Below, piece by piece: positions 15,764 to 27,434 of a DNA stretch of 64,000 bases. Numbering within the stretch: the first letter of the stretch is position 1; the number at the start of each line of letters is the position of its first letter. A program made the translations under genes and the position numbers. Source of the DNA: Spinacia oleracea (Eukaryota > Streptophyta > Magnoliopsida > Caryophyllales > Amaranthaceae); NCBI RefSeq assembly GCF_020520425.1, contig NC_079492.1, positions 101,839,157-101,903,156 of the forward strand, written 5' to 3'. Under the pieces are notes generated by a model. That model ran no database searches. It had not been told where the DNA came from and saw only the letters and a list, made by a program, of their open reading frames with translations.

Positions 15764-18042
15764 ATGTCTGACGAGTCGTTACCCCCTCCTGGCGGCCACG
15801 AGGTGCGTGGCATGACGCGTCAGTCGACTGGCCCGGGTCCCCTATGGGTGGGCCCTGAGCTTTACGATGGTCGTGATCTACACTACGACCTAGAGCACCA
15901 TGTGACTTCCCGCCTTCACGCGAGGAGACAGACTACGGTTCGCGGCTATGGCGCCGCGACGAGTGAGACCCTTTTTAGCTATCTGAGCTCGGACGCCCAG
16001 GCCTTGGTGAGGGCGAGCTCACTGTTTCCGGTGGTTGAGACTTTCTGGGAGATACTGCGGCTCAACATCTCCCTGTCCTTTCTGCGGTCGTTCATGAGGT
16101 GGTGGTGGGATACCACCAACACCTTCCATTTTCCTTGGGGCGAGATGACGATCACTCCTGAGGACTACACCGCTTTGACGGGTTTGACCTTTACAGGGAA
16201 CCCCGTTCGTCTGAGGTCGGACGGCCCATCGCGACTGTTGCTGAGGGTACCAGGCTCCTGGGCTCGTGGATGGGTAGTAGGTTACCTTCGTACCAGCCCC
16301 GTGGGATACCTTTTGCTGACCTGATGTGGGCTTTGGAGCACGGGGTGGAGGAGTCGCCTTCGAGACAGGCTCGGCTGTTCTACCTCCATTTTATTACTTC
16401 CACTTTTCTATCGGGTCCGACTGACACCTTTGACCCGAGGTGGATAGGCATGGTGGAGGACGTGTCTACACTGGGTGACTATCGCTGGGGCGATTTGGGC
16501 TATGCGACGCTTGTCGGCCAGATGAGTTTGTCGGTGCGCGTCTCGGACCCGAGTATACGTCACTTTGTGATTACCTTAGCGGGAGTGCCGCGTCTGATCG
16601 AGGTATGTGCCTACACTTTCTTTTGTTTTTCTCGCTTTTACCCGGCCTCTTTTTTTTTAACGTTTTATTATCCTTTTCTTTTGCAGCTATGGGCCTTTGA
16701 GCACTTACCCTGGCTGGCTCCCCGAAAGGGGCAGAGGCCTTTGGAGTTCCCTGCCGGTCGCCGTTGGGGTTGGAGGAAGAAGCTGACAGTGCGTCAACCG
16801 CCCGATACCGTGTGGGATCTTATCCGGGACGGGAACCCTGAGCATGTACAGAATCTTCTCCTCTATCTCGTATTTCGTCGTTTTTTTTTCTATGTGCGAG
16901 ATCTGACTGTGTTTTGTACGAAAATAGGTGGTTTGGACCCCATGGCTCCCTTTTAGGGGTACCCATGCTTCGGTCAGGGAGAGTTATGCCCTGAGCCAGA
17001 TGCGGGTCTTGTTCGTTGGCCGCCGGGACCCTGTCTGGTACCTGGGAGAGCGTGTACGTATGCAGACGGTCGGGGTTTTTTCGGTGCCCAGGCCTCCGCC
17101 TGCGACCATGCTGTCTACTCGCTCGATAGGCGAGTCGTGGAGGGTCCACTCGAGGACTGGCGTGTCGGCGACAGAGTTGGTGATAGAGGGAGCTAGCTAT
17201 TACCAGTTTATCCAGGATTCTCTTCGTCTCCCGGAGCCTGGCGCTGTAAGTTGCCTCCTTTTTTTTGTATTGATTTTAGTGTTTTCATGTTCGTGCCCAT
17301 GTGCTTATGCCTACTGTGTTTTGTGCAGGAGGGTCCTGACCCTTTGTTGGGGGGATGGGTGCTTCCCGATGTTCGGATCTCGTATACCGGAGAGAGTGGA
17401 TCCGAGATTGTGGAGACTTTCCCGGAAGACCGGGTTTTCCATGCTCCGCTCCCTGAGGGAGTAGAGGCGGTATGCACCTTTCATTTGTGTACTCTTCTTT
17501 ATATTTTTTCTTTCTTTTTTACTGACATTCTTGTTTTAGGTTCCGGCCCGTACGGCCAATGCGATGGTGGGGGTGATCAACCGGTTGAAGTCCGCGTTGG
17601 TTCGAGCTCAGTCTGCACTTTCTTGCAGGAGCCCCCACTCTACTCGGGTAATGTGCCCTCTTTTTTTTTTCTTTTGATCTGTACCTTTGGTTTGGCTTTC
17701 GGTTATTCATCTCTTTATTGTCCCTTTTTGCAGACGGCTACTGGGCGTGCTGGGGCTGACGACGCGGGTCCCTCGGGCGGGGGACATGGTCGTCGCGAGA
17801 GAGAGAGAGCACAACACTCGCCCCTACGGCATCGCCGTTCTGACGCGGGGGCGAGTTCTTCCGGAGAGAGGTCCGAGACGGAGCGTAGGCGGCGTTCCGT
17901 GTCGGTGGCCCGAGAGCCTAGCCCCGAGTTGCAGTCACAGCCTCATTTTTGGGGTGACTCTGGCTGGGGTCCCTCATACCACGGGGAGTGGAGTGGATGG
18001 ACCGGCGAGGCTTGGAAACACGGAGCCGATGACGAGTCTTAG
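15764..18042 (+). CDS. Plant mobile domain (PMD, aminotransferase-like) protein carried by Tat element 1, one frameshift
   Basis: Exons 15764-16602, 16687-16845, 16928-17245, 17329-17469, 17540-17647 and 17734-18042 are all bounded by GT-AG, with coding frame kept across the introns. The product has the PMD core: FHFPWGEMTITPEDY near the start, LLGSWMG, a WAFEHLPW block at the second exon, and VVWTPW at the third. The C-terminus is a low-complexity Arg/Ser/Glu-rich tail. PMD proteins of the MAIN/MAIL1/PP7L group act in plant nuclei in gene expression and transposon silencing; this copy's role is unknown. The total (1874 nt) is not a multiple of three: the frame shifts by one base near 16230-16240 in exon 1, so the copy is probably non-functional unless that base is an assembly error. 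It is antisense to pol, and its introns are intact. Confidence 0.82.
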
Positions 18043-18710
18043 GCTTACCTCCTGTTTTATACATATTCATTCTTGTGTTCCGCATGTATATATATATTTC
18101 TTTGCGATTTTTGGTGCAAGAATGTTTTGAGCCTTCCGTGGGCTTTGTTTTAACATACTATAGCAATATTAGCTTCCTAAACCAACGACGAATTTTTAAA
18201 AGGAAAAGACTTTCGTAAAAACAATGAGTTCATATAAGAGTGCACATATATTTTCAGACTAACCGACTACTTGGGGTATTACATATGTATGTTCACTATT
18301 TTATAATATTTTTTTTTTGCCGACTCGTGTCATACTCCTTTGTTGGGCTTGTTCCTGGAAACTCTTGTGGCTTTTTCATTTTATTTGGTCTTGCCCGTGC
18401 ATGGGTTAGGGTAGAGTGCCCTTTGCGATATCTTTTCTTCTTGATGCGTTGCATGACTTTATTATTTTATAATTTTTTATTGGACCGAATCCTTGAGAAT
18501 GATTGCCTACGTATCTTGTCAGAATCAGGTCGCGCGTAGTTCTAGCTATTTGAAAAAAACTTTTTTTTTTGAAAGGGTGTTCATTACTCGTCTGCTTCCC
18601 CCCCAAGTGTTCGTGGTTCTTTTGAGGGTTAGAAAAAGGAGTACGAACACTTTGTAGAAGCGGGAGGGTAGGTGGCAAGAGAGAACAACGCCCGATTTAG
18701 GGCGAAGGAA
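18043..18710. other. Spacer between the PMD gene and pol (3' flanks of both)
   Basis: AT-rich sequence after the PMD stop codon, probably holding its 3' UTR. No coding potential is supported. Confidence 0.5.
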
Positions 18711-18770
18711 ATATCGGCGCCTAGGCCTGGGCGTTAGAAATAACATCGCCCAGTCCTGGGCGTTGAAGTT
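18711..18770. repeat. Nested-palindrome module, copy 3 (downstream of the PMD gene)
   Basis: A diverged copy: GGCGCCTAGGCCTGGGCGTT followed by CGCCCAGTCCTGGGCGTTGAA. The arms still pair with each other. With copy 2 it brackets the PMD gene. Confidence 0.78.
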
Positions 18771-18891
18771 TTGTCCTTCGCTTCTTCTACTTTATCGAGT
18801 TTTATGCCGTTTGTTTAGTGTAATGCGCAGAATGTTTGCTTATGAGTTTTAATGTGCTTTTTTAGATGCCTTAACTCCGGACTGAATTTTA

Positions 18892-21800
18892 TTAAATATA
18901 GTACTTTTTCAATTGGTCTAAGTTCGTGAGGTTAGCGAATTCCGCTCCATCTATGTCGGCTAGTTGGACTGCTCCGCCAGGTAGGATGGTCTTTACAAAA
19001 TATGGTCCTGTCCAGTTAGGCCGGAATTTTCCTCGAGGGTCCGTAGTAGGTGCGCGGACTTCTTTTAATACAAAATCTCCCTCTTTGATGTTTCAAGGTT
19101 TGACTCTTTTTTTGAATTGCCTTGCAATGCGCTTTTGATACACTTACACGTGATGTAGAGCTCTCAACCTCCGTTCGTCTAAAAGGACGAGTTCGTCGTG
19201 CCTAGCTTGAACCCAATCAGCTTCGGGTAGCTTGCTTTCTAGGACGATCCGGGGGGAGGGAATCTCCAACTCGACCGGTTGGACTGCTTCCATTCCGTAT
19301 ACCAAGGAGTAGGGTGTTACTCCAATGGAGGTGCGGATTGAGGTTCGATAGCCCCATAATACGAAGTGTAATTTGTTGGGCCAATCCTTATAATTTTCGG
19401 CCATTTTTTCGATTATGACTTTAATATTTTTGTTGGCCGCCTCTACCGCGCCGTTCATTTGCGGCCTGTAGGGAGAGGATTTATGGTGTTTGACATGATA
19501 TTTTTTGAGCAGGTCTTGGACTTCGGCCCTGAAGTGGGAACCTTGGTCACTTATGATTTCATGTGGAACCGCGTATCGACAGAATATGTTCTTTTCTAGG
19601 AATTGGGCGACATGTTTGGCTGTTAACTTTGCATAGGAGACTGCCTCTACCCATTTAGTGAAGTAATCAATTGCAACTAAAATGTACTCGTGTCCCCCTA
19701 CGCCGGTTGGTGTTACCTTGCCGATTATATCTATACCCCAGGTGGAAAAGGGCCATGGAGAAGTGAAGGTGTATAGTTTTGAGGGAGGTAAATGGTTAAG
19801 GTTACTGAAGATTTGGCATTTTGGGCAAGTTTTTACAAAGTGATGGCAATCGGTTTCCATAGTGGTCCAATAGTACCCTGAGCGGGATATTTTTCGGGAT
19901 AGCATTTTTCCGTTCATATGGGGTCCGCACACGCCGTTATGGTATTCTTCCATTAGTCTTTGGGCTTGGTTTTGATGGACACAAAGTAACTTGATTTTAT
20001 TCGGCGTGTTTTTGTACAGTTCTCCCAGAATTATGCTATATTGTGAAGCGAGGAGGCGCAAGGCCTTTTGTGCTCGCGGGGAAGTGTTTGGGGGGAATTC
20101 CCCACTTGTTTTGTAACGATGGATGTCCGTGTACCATGGTTCTTCCTCGGTGTTTTCAGGTTCGGAGTCTATGGCATAACAGTAAGCCGGCTCTTTCTTT
20201 CGCTCGACCCGAAGGGTCATTCCGTCCCATTCATTCGGGATGTTGAGCATTGAAGCTAGCTTCGCTAGTGCATCCGTGAATTGGTTGTCGTCTCTTGGCA
20301 AGTACGTATACTCGATTTTTTCATATTGCTCAACTATTTGGTCCAAGTGAGCTTGATATTTTGAGAGACTAGTGCTTCGGACCTTCCATCTTTTGGATAT
20401 ATGGTTGATTATTAGGGAAGAATCCCCGAAGACTTGTAGGTATTTGACTCCGAGGCTAACTGCAGCCTCTAGCCCGACTATGCAGGCCTCGTATTCGGCG
20501 GCATTGTTTGTGGCCTCGAAGTCAAGTTTGACGGAAATTGGTATATGGGCTCCTTCGGGACTGACTAGGAGAACTCCGACGCCGCATCCTTTTTGGTTGG
20601 ACGCGCCATCGAAGTATAGTGTCCAATAGTCGTCTTGTATCATCAGAAGTTCCTCGTCGGGGAGGAGGTAAGCTTCCGGGGTTTCCTCATTCGTGGCATG
20701 CTCGGCCAGGAATTCGGCTACCGCTCTTCCTTTGATTGTTTTTTCCGGCATGAATTTTAGGTCGAATTCTGAGAGCATGACTAGCCACCTGGACAGGCGA
20801 CCACTCAGGGCGGGCTTTTCGAACACGTATTTTAAGGGATCTAGTTGTGACACTATATGAACAGTGTGGGCCAATAGGTAATGTCTGAGTTTTTTGGATG
20901 CCCAGACGAGGGCGAGACAGGTTTTCTCAAGTTCTGTGTATCTCGTCTCGTACTGTATGAACTTCTTGCTCAAGTAGTAGATGGCTCGCTCGGATCCATG
21001 TACACACTGTGAGAGCATAGCTCCCGCTGCAGTATCCGTGACGGTTAGGTATAGGCGCAAAGGAATTCCAGGCAAAGGTGGGGAGAGGACGGGTGGCTTG
21101 CTTAGGTATTCTTTGATTTTATCGAAGGCAGTTTGGCATTGTTCATCCCATTCGGCCTTTTCCTCTTTTCTTAATTTTTTGAATATTGGCTCACAAGTCA
21201 TAGTAAGCTTGGAAATGAACCTACTAATATATTGCAGCTTTCCTAGGAAGCCCCTTATCTATTTTCAGTTTTTGGTGGGGGCATTTCGGTAATGGCTTTG
21301 ATCTTAGATGGGTCAATCTCGATTCCTCGCGTACTAACAACATATCCTAGCAATTTTCCCGAGGTTACCCCGAACACACATTTTTGTGGATTTAGTCTCA
21401 TGTTATATTTCAAGATTCGAGTGAAGAATTTTTTAAGTGCCGGGAGGTGACCGCGCCGGTCTTTAGACTTGACGGTCATATCGTCCACGTAGACCTCGAT
21501 TTCTTTATGTATCATGTCATGGAGTAACGTGGTGGTTGTTCTTTGATAGGTGGCCCTCGCGTTTTTCAAACCAAAAGGCATTACAGTGTAACAATATGTT
21601 CCCCAAGGGGTAATGAAAGTTGTTTTTTCCATGTCTTCTTCTGCCATTAGTATTTGGTTATATCCGGCGTACCCGTCCATAAAGGAGAGGAGCGCGTGTT
21701 CTGCGGTGTTGTCTACTAGTATGTCAATGTGAGGTAGGGGGAAGTCATCTTTAGGACTGGCTTTGTTGAGGTCTCGAAAGTCTACGCACATTCGCACTCG

Positions 21801-22805
21801 TCCATCTTTTTTAGCTACGGGGACAATATTGGCCACCCATTCTGGGTAGTTGGAGACTTTTATAAAGCCGGCGTCTAATTGTTTAGTGACTTCTTCCTTT
21901 ATTTTCAAGGCTATCTCTGGTTTGAGCCGCCGTAGCTTTTGTTTTACCGGCGTCATTTTGGGATCTAGCGGAATTTTATGCTCAGCGATTTCTCGATCTA
22001 TTCCCGGTATGTCTTTGTAAGACCAAGCAAAGACACCCTCGAATTTCCGCAAAGTGGAGATTAGATCGGCCTTTTCAGTGGGAGTTAAGGTGAGGCCAAT
22101 TTTAATAATTTTAGGATTTTCTTCTGTTCCAATATTTACCGATTCTGTGTCTTCAATTATAGGAGTTTTGAGTTCTTGTTCATTTACAGCTTTTATTAGT
22201 TCGGTATATTCCTCTTCTGGCTCTTTTTCGTGCTCATTAGTGGCGAGACATTCTGCATTATTACTCTGATTTTTAAGCGGCACATACTCAAGAGTTTTGT
22301 TTATCTTATTAAAGTCATGAAGCATTACATCAAAAAGATCTCGCGGAGTAGAGATTTCCGGGTCTAAACTATTTTTGGGAGGAGTTACAATTTTGCTAGG
22401 TTCGGACTCGGAGTCAGACTCGGATTCGGACTCTAATTCTTCGTACATCGGACCCTCTCCCGCAGATATCTTGAACTTTATCCCACGAGCATTAGTCCAT
22501 TTGAAAGTCTTGCGCCACCCTCGTTGGATTTGGTCATCTTTTGAGGGTGATGGAGCGATCAATTTAGTAGGATCGAACACTTCATCTTGGAGAGCTAGTG
22601 CCATAATTTCTGTTTCTTTCTTCGCTCTTTCCTTTTCTAACCCAAACAATAGCCCGAAAGCATGTGAGTTGGGGAGCGTTTTTGGCATAGCATGGTTCTT
22701 TGGGGCGAGTGGCCTTTGAGAACGTAAAGGGTCGTGTCCCAGTGCATGCATCTCTTGGGTTTGTGCGACCTCTAGGTACAGATGTTCGGGATATTCTTCT
22801 TCCAT
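18892..22805 (-). pseudogene. Tat/Ogre pol: reverse transcriptase, dual RNase H, integrase (broken)
   Basis: On the minus strand the first frame (22805-21255) runs from an acidic linker (SESESDSESEPS) to a Ty3-type RT with MCVDFRDLNKA, MPFGLKNA and the catalytic YVDDM. The frame then shifts near 21250; the next (21201-19144) carries RNase H with an LVWASKKLRHYL block. It continues with a second, archaeal-type RNase H (LYFDGASNQKGCG), the integrase zinc finger, and a D,D-35-E core (GIDIIG, ISDQGSHF). It stops at 19144, but coding resemblance continues past that stop and another near 19098 to a GPYF-type integrase C-terminus ending at 18892. The joins where stops occur look like C-to-T changes. 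Protease is absent at the 5' end. As it stands it cannot give a full polyprotein. Confidence 0.9.
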
Positions 22806-24041
22806 CGTGTTTCTTGATGGCTATCACGGGCAAGTACTCAGGGGCCCTGCATTATTGTTGTGGAGCAGGAGACACATTAGTTTGTTTTGTGAGTCGGTTT
22901 TTTTTAGGCATTCTATGACTACCCTTAAGTCGGACTAGTATATTTGGACTGTTATGTGTGCACTTTGAACTCTTTATGTTTTTGAAAATCTCTGCCCGTG
23001 TGACATTCATGATTATTTGCATGGTCGACTTTTAGTGTCGAGCATTGCCGTCGTAGGAGGCCTAACAACGACGCAAGGAGTTATTAATTTTTCGCGAGTC
23101 GCTTTTGAAATCGAGTGCTTTTCTTACGCCCTCGTAGCAATTCCTCTTTTATGGATATTTTTTGCTACGTATTTTCTTTTTTGCTTGGGCACCGAGGCTG
23201 CTGCGCCTGACCAGAAAGCCAAGCAGCAACTTCAGCGCCCAGCAGTGGGCGTGAGAAATTTTGGCGCCCAGCCAGGGGCGTTGAAAATGCGTCCCTTGTT
23301 GGTTCTCGTTTTCTGTTTTCTGTTTATGCGACTTCGATTTGCGTGCTTGCCTAATAACGTCCTTTACGCGTAACAGCGTTCGTGGGATTCGTTACAGGCC
23401 ATCCCGAGCGTCGCTTATTTTGTGGCGATCATTCGGGTTTGCGGAACACGTGTTTCGGTATAACTCTTTGGCGAATTAGTCTATTAATGTTTGGGCAATT
23501 TTTAAGGTCATTGGTTTTCTAGGATAGTTTGTCACACACAATCACATATTTCGCTACACATAACTACATTACAAACATGGATTTGAAAATTAAATATGCC
23601 ACGTAGTTTATGATAGGCTTCTATGGGTAGTATTTGCGCCTGGCTTGGTACCGCTTCTATCGTAGATCCAACACATGCCTCGGTCGAGGTAGTGTCTTCA
23701 ACAGACGAATTTCGCTCAAGAGGCCAACCCGCAAGTGCAAGCCAAGGGGGCATGCAGGCGAGAGGGACCTAATGGGCGAGCGATTGGGTTCGGGATAGGT
23801 GTACTACCTGCACAAGTACCGAGTGGGAAACATGCGCGGCGTATGCACCCCCCTATTGGCGAAAAAGGTATCCTTAGTCCCAACTCCCGAGGGAGCCGAG
23901 ATTAGTTATGATGTTCTGCCCGTTCACATTAATATGCTGATTTTCAGGTCGTCCCAACTTGATGGGGAAATAAACGCGGGGTAGGATCGTTTCACCCTTC
24001 GGCTATTTTGATTACCTACAAGCACGAGTATTTCCTTCACT
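22806..24041 (-). other. Tat element 1 leader; gag and protease missing
   Basis: Only about 1.2 kb separates pol from the primer site, against several kilobases in full-length relatives. I find no capsid, zinc-knuckle or DTG/DSG protease motif in any frame. It holds palindromic module copy 4 (23231-23288). The short plus-strand open frames here are not supported. Confidence 0.7.
23231..23288. repeat. Nested-palindrome module, copy 4 (leader)
   Basis: TTCAGCGCCCAGCAGTGGGC followed by GGCGCCCAGCCAGGGGCGTTGAAAAT-like sequence, shorter and more diverged than the LTR copies but with the same arm order. Confidence 0.78.
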
Positions 24042-24060
24042 ATCCCCAGTGGAGTCGCCA
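24042..24060 (-). other. Primer binding site of Tat element 1
   Basis: On the minus strand TGGCGACTCCACTGGGGAT begins one base after the 5' LTR end. It has the form of the PBS used by Ogre/Tat elements, thought to pair with a tRNA-Arg 3' end. The tRNA assignment is from memory. Confidence 0.8.
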
Positions 24061-24061
24061 C

Positions 24062-25524
24062 TGTGAGGGGGTCGAAAAAGCGCGAGGCTAATGCGTGACC
24101 TGTCCCTCGTGGGTGTGACGATTCTTTTTATTCAATTAAGTGTAATTGGATTTCCTGTGAGTATACACCCAATTGACTAGTAATATAGGAGTCGCCATTC
24201 AGTTTTTAACGACAATGAGAAAAACTGACAAAACCCGGTTATCGTGACATAAAGGGAGTGCAATTATGTTTGACCACGATGGCCGTAGGTTCCCTTGTGA
24301 TTCCTGGTGTGGGGATCTCTCAATATACACCCGCAAGGTAGAGATTGAGGGTTCGGGGGACTGTAACTACCGAGAGGAGTAATTCGCTCGTCGATAACTC
24401 CAGAGGCAGGATATCCTTACTAGCTCAGCATAAATAATTGAAGGGACATGCGTTAACTATTAAACTAATATGAATTGATTTTAGCAATATGCAGCATATA
24501 ATACTAATTCGATCGTGATTATCTGATTTAAATAGCATTAAGGGACCTAGCATGATAATCCAATTTCCCAAAAATATTATATTTATTAGGCGTGATAGAA
24601 CAATCATATTAGGTTAGTTTAACAGTTCATAAAAAGGGCGAGGAAAGCAGTTAAATCATCGAAAAGGGACACATTACGACGCACCCTTGAGAGGTGCGTC
24701 AGGGTTCTCAGAAAACTAACCACTTTGACTTTGCTATTTCTCCTTTTTATTTAACGAATCTCGATTATGGGACAGGATACGTTCTGTTCGATTTATGGAT
24801 CGATTGCGACAGAACGCGTGAACAGTTTCGCAGCGAGAGGCTTAGGCTAAGGGGTTTAGAGTCAATACTTAGAGCATATTATGTGTTGTTGTGTGTTGTT
24901 TCACGTCGAAACTAGGGGTCTACTTATAGGGAAGAGTTCCTGGAAAGATAGAATTGCAGAGTTCTAATCCACAAAGAATTAGGAAAAGAAACGTACCCAG
25001 GTATTTTCAGCGCCCAGCCTGGGCGCCGAAGATTTCGGCGCCTAGAGCCAGGCGTTGAAAATAGGGTCTGGGCAGTCTTTTGTTTAGTCAGATTCGGATT
25101 CTAAAATCCGTAGGGTTTGAGATTAATTTGAGTTTTTTAGCGCGTATCAATTTGTGACGGAATGCGTCTGGGCCCGCTACGAACTCTAGGCTCGTTAGGA
25201 TTTTAATTAATACGTAACTCTTATTTCCGAATCCTTTTAGGAATAGGATTCTCGCAATTTTCTATCTCATTTAGGATTTATGTTGGAATGCAACACCTAA
25301 TTCTGACAGGTTTCTATCTTTTATGATTCTGCCACTTTTAGAAGCTACCTTTTACGGCAATTACTATTTTTAGCAGGTTTCCATAAATAGTAGGTTTCGG
25401 GTAAAATGAAATGGGGAATCGAGATTCGTTTATTTTATAGGAGATGCGTTGTCAAGTGGAGTTTTTATGCTTTCATCATTGAACCTTTCCCTTGCGGGAA
25501 TGGGGACAAAAGTAGGTGTCTACA
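24062..25524 (-). repeat. Tat element 1, 5' LTR
   Basis: A 1463-base LTR matching 10957-12409 except for about 11 substitutions and two indels counted by eye. It carries module copy 5. Confidence 0.93.
25003..25062. repeat. Nested-palindrome module, copy 5 (5' LTR)
   Basis: The same module as 11898-11958, with two changes: the inner palindrome has lost a GG step (CCCAGCCTGGGC), and the second arm has CCTAG for CCCAG. Confidence 0.85.
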
Positions 25525-25529
25525 GGGAT
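25525..25529. repeat. Target-site duplication (right) of Tat element 1
   Basis: gggat, matching 10952-10956. Confidence 0.93.
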
Positions 25530-27420
25530 GTTCCGCACATGTTATGTATGTTTAAATGTATTCCCCTACATATTTCACTCTCGAAACAATCTTATCGATT
25601 AAAGGTTTACAATGACTAAAATTCAGTTTCTTGGAGGCCAAAGGAACCTAAGTACTTAAAACGGAGTTCACCTTCTTCCATCCCCGAGATTTTCTTAATA
25701 GATTGTCCAATGTCAGAGGACACCACTTAAGTAGACACAACTCTTATCAAGGTTCGCTTCTAGCAAGAGAAAATTTCTGAAGGCGGAGACGAGAAATTTT
25801 ACTTAAATATGATTACCTCTTGAGAACATAAGTAAATCATCGACAAACATCAAATGAGAAATCTTCATTTTTCGCATCTAGGGTGGAAATTGAAGTTAGG
25901 AACTCAATCATTTCAGACATGCATCTAGCCATGTACTCCATTCCCAAGGAAAAAAAAGAAGATAAAGGATCTCCCTACCTGGGACCGGGGAAGGCTTTCC
26001 ATTAATAAGAATAGAGTAAGAGATTGTGTTCACACATTCTATCTTCCACCCAACAAAGACACTCGAGAAGCCTAACTCGAGCAAAATAGTCTTTAATTAA
26101 AAACTCCACTATATGGAGTAATAAGCTTTTTGAAATCAACTTTTAGCATGCGTCCAGGAGAAAGTTGTTTTCTATTATAACCCTTGCCCAACTCAATTGC
26201 TAGAAGAATATTGGCGGAAACATGTCTACCAGGAATGAAACATCACTGAGTAAAATTAACCACAATCCTAAGTCCTAACCACTATCTGGAGCCTACGAGT
26301 TAAGATTTTTGCAATTATTTTATAGATGTTGGAGCAACACGCAATAGGCCTCTAATCTTTAAAAGATTGAATTTTTAACTTTAGGAATTAAAGGTAGGGT
26401 GTCAAAATTTACCTCCTTTAGAATTGTTGAAGCACAGAAGAATTTCGTAACTGCAGCATACATATGCATCTTTTTTAATCTCATACCAGGTAGCTTTAAA
26501 AATTTTGGAATTAAATCCATCAATCCCCTAGGCCTTGTTATCATCAATGGATTTTGAAGCATCATCAATCTCAGAGTGAAGAACAGGTGGAGTTAGTATT
26601 ATGCATCTGAGGCAACTCATGAGATTCTTGTAGAACTGAACAACTTCATTTTGAGTGTCAAAAGCTAAAGTCAAGGTAGCACCTGAGGCATCTTGAAGAA
26701 AATTAATACAATTATCTCCGCTCCTTTCCTTCATTCCTCTAAAGAAATAATGCGTATTGGCGTCTCCTAGTTTCATCCATTGTATTCTGGATTTTTGCCT
26801 CAAAACCATCTCTTCAATGCCATTCCATTTCTTGAGATCCGTAATACATTGTTGTTCTTGGCCCTGCAAGTCACTATTTAATTATTTTGAGTTTATTATG
26901 AACTTCATCAACAACAAGTATGCAAAACTTCTTTTCGCCATTGTCAAACTCTCTCTTGTGGAAGCCTTTCAAGCCTACTTTAACCGTTTTAAGCCTGGAA
27001 AAAAACTGAAACATAGCACCCTTGTACGTTTTTATTCCAACAAGAATAAACTGTAGAAATAAATTCAACATGGTCAATCATATAGTTCAGAAAACGAAAA
27101 GGCTTCCTACCCGGTCCCCTTGAAACGTTAAGGGATTTGTAGGTTTTGTTACTGTCTTCAATGAGCTTAAGAAAATATTTCACCCTTGTTTGTCCATGCA
27201 ATAATGAGTACGCAAATAAACAGGGTAAGCCTAGTTCATAAAATTGCCGCTTGTAACGCACAAGAAAAATGACTTTGGGCATAAAAAAAAACCAACCTCC
27301 CATAACGCTTTTTTCGTCACCAAAAGTATGTGTAGCGAAATCATTTTTGACATAAGGTAGTTTCCCAAGGTCTGTCGCCCATAGTTTGGGCGTCACTTTT
27401 TCTAACTTCATAGCCCATAT
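25530..27420 (-). pseudogene. L1-type LINE, 5' portion (endonuclease-RT linker and RT)
   Basis: This is the other half of the LINE interrupted by Tat element 1. On the minus strand broken frames give a KPFRFLNYMIDHVEF block (about 27110), then LRQKSRIQWMKLGDANTHYFF (26800-26740; the linker between endonuclease and RT of plant LINEs), then an RT start resembling DDNKAPG.DG and LKEVNFDTLPLIPKV at 26550-26400. Frameshifts and stops are frequent. No endonuclease domain is recognised at the right end, so the copy may be 5'-truncated there. Confidence 0.75.
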
Positions 27421-27434
27421 CTACTAATAGGGGC

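Larger units (their letters stand above)
10957..25524 (-). mobile_element. Ty3/gypsy Tat/Ogre-type LTR retrotransposon (element 1), gag-less, with antisense PMD gene
   Basis: A complete insertion of 14,568 bases with two about 1.45-kb LTRs, gggat target duplications and an internal region transcribed on the minus strand. In element order: 5' LTR (25524-24062), primer site (24060-24042), leader without gag or protease, pol with RT, two RNase H domains and integrase (22805-18892), an antisense PMD gene (15764-18042, plus strand), 120-bp tandem repeats, polypurine tract and 3' LTR (12409-10957). The second (archaeal-type) RNase H and the extra antisense gene are marks of the Tat/Ogre lineage. 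By eye the LTRs differ at about 11 substitutions and two indels, so the insertion is fairly recent. A solo LTR is nested at 12975-14360. Confidence 0.9.

Noticed and set aside
20043-22918. Plus-strand open frames in the Tat pol region
   Set aside because: Antisense shadows of RT, RNase H and integrase coding sequence.
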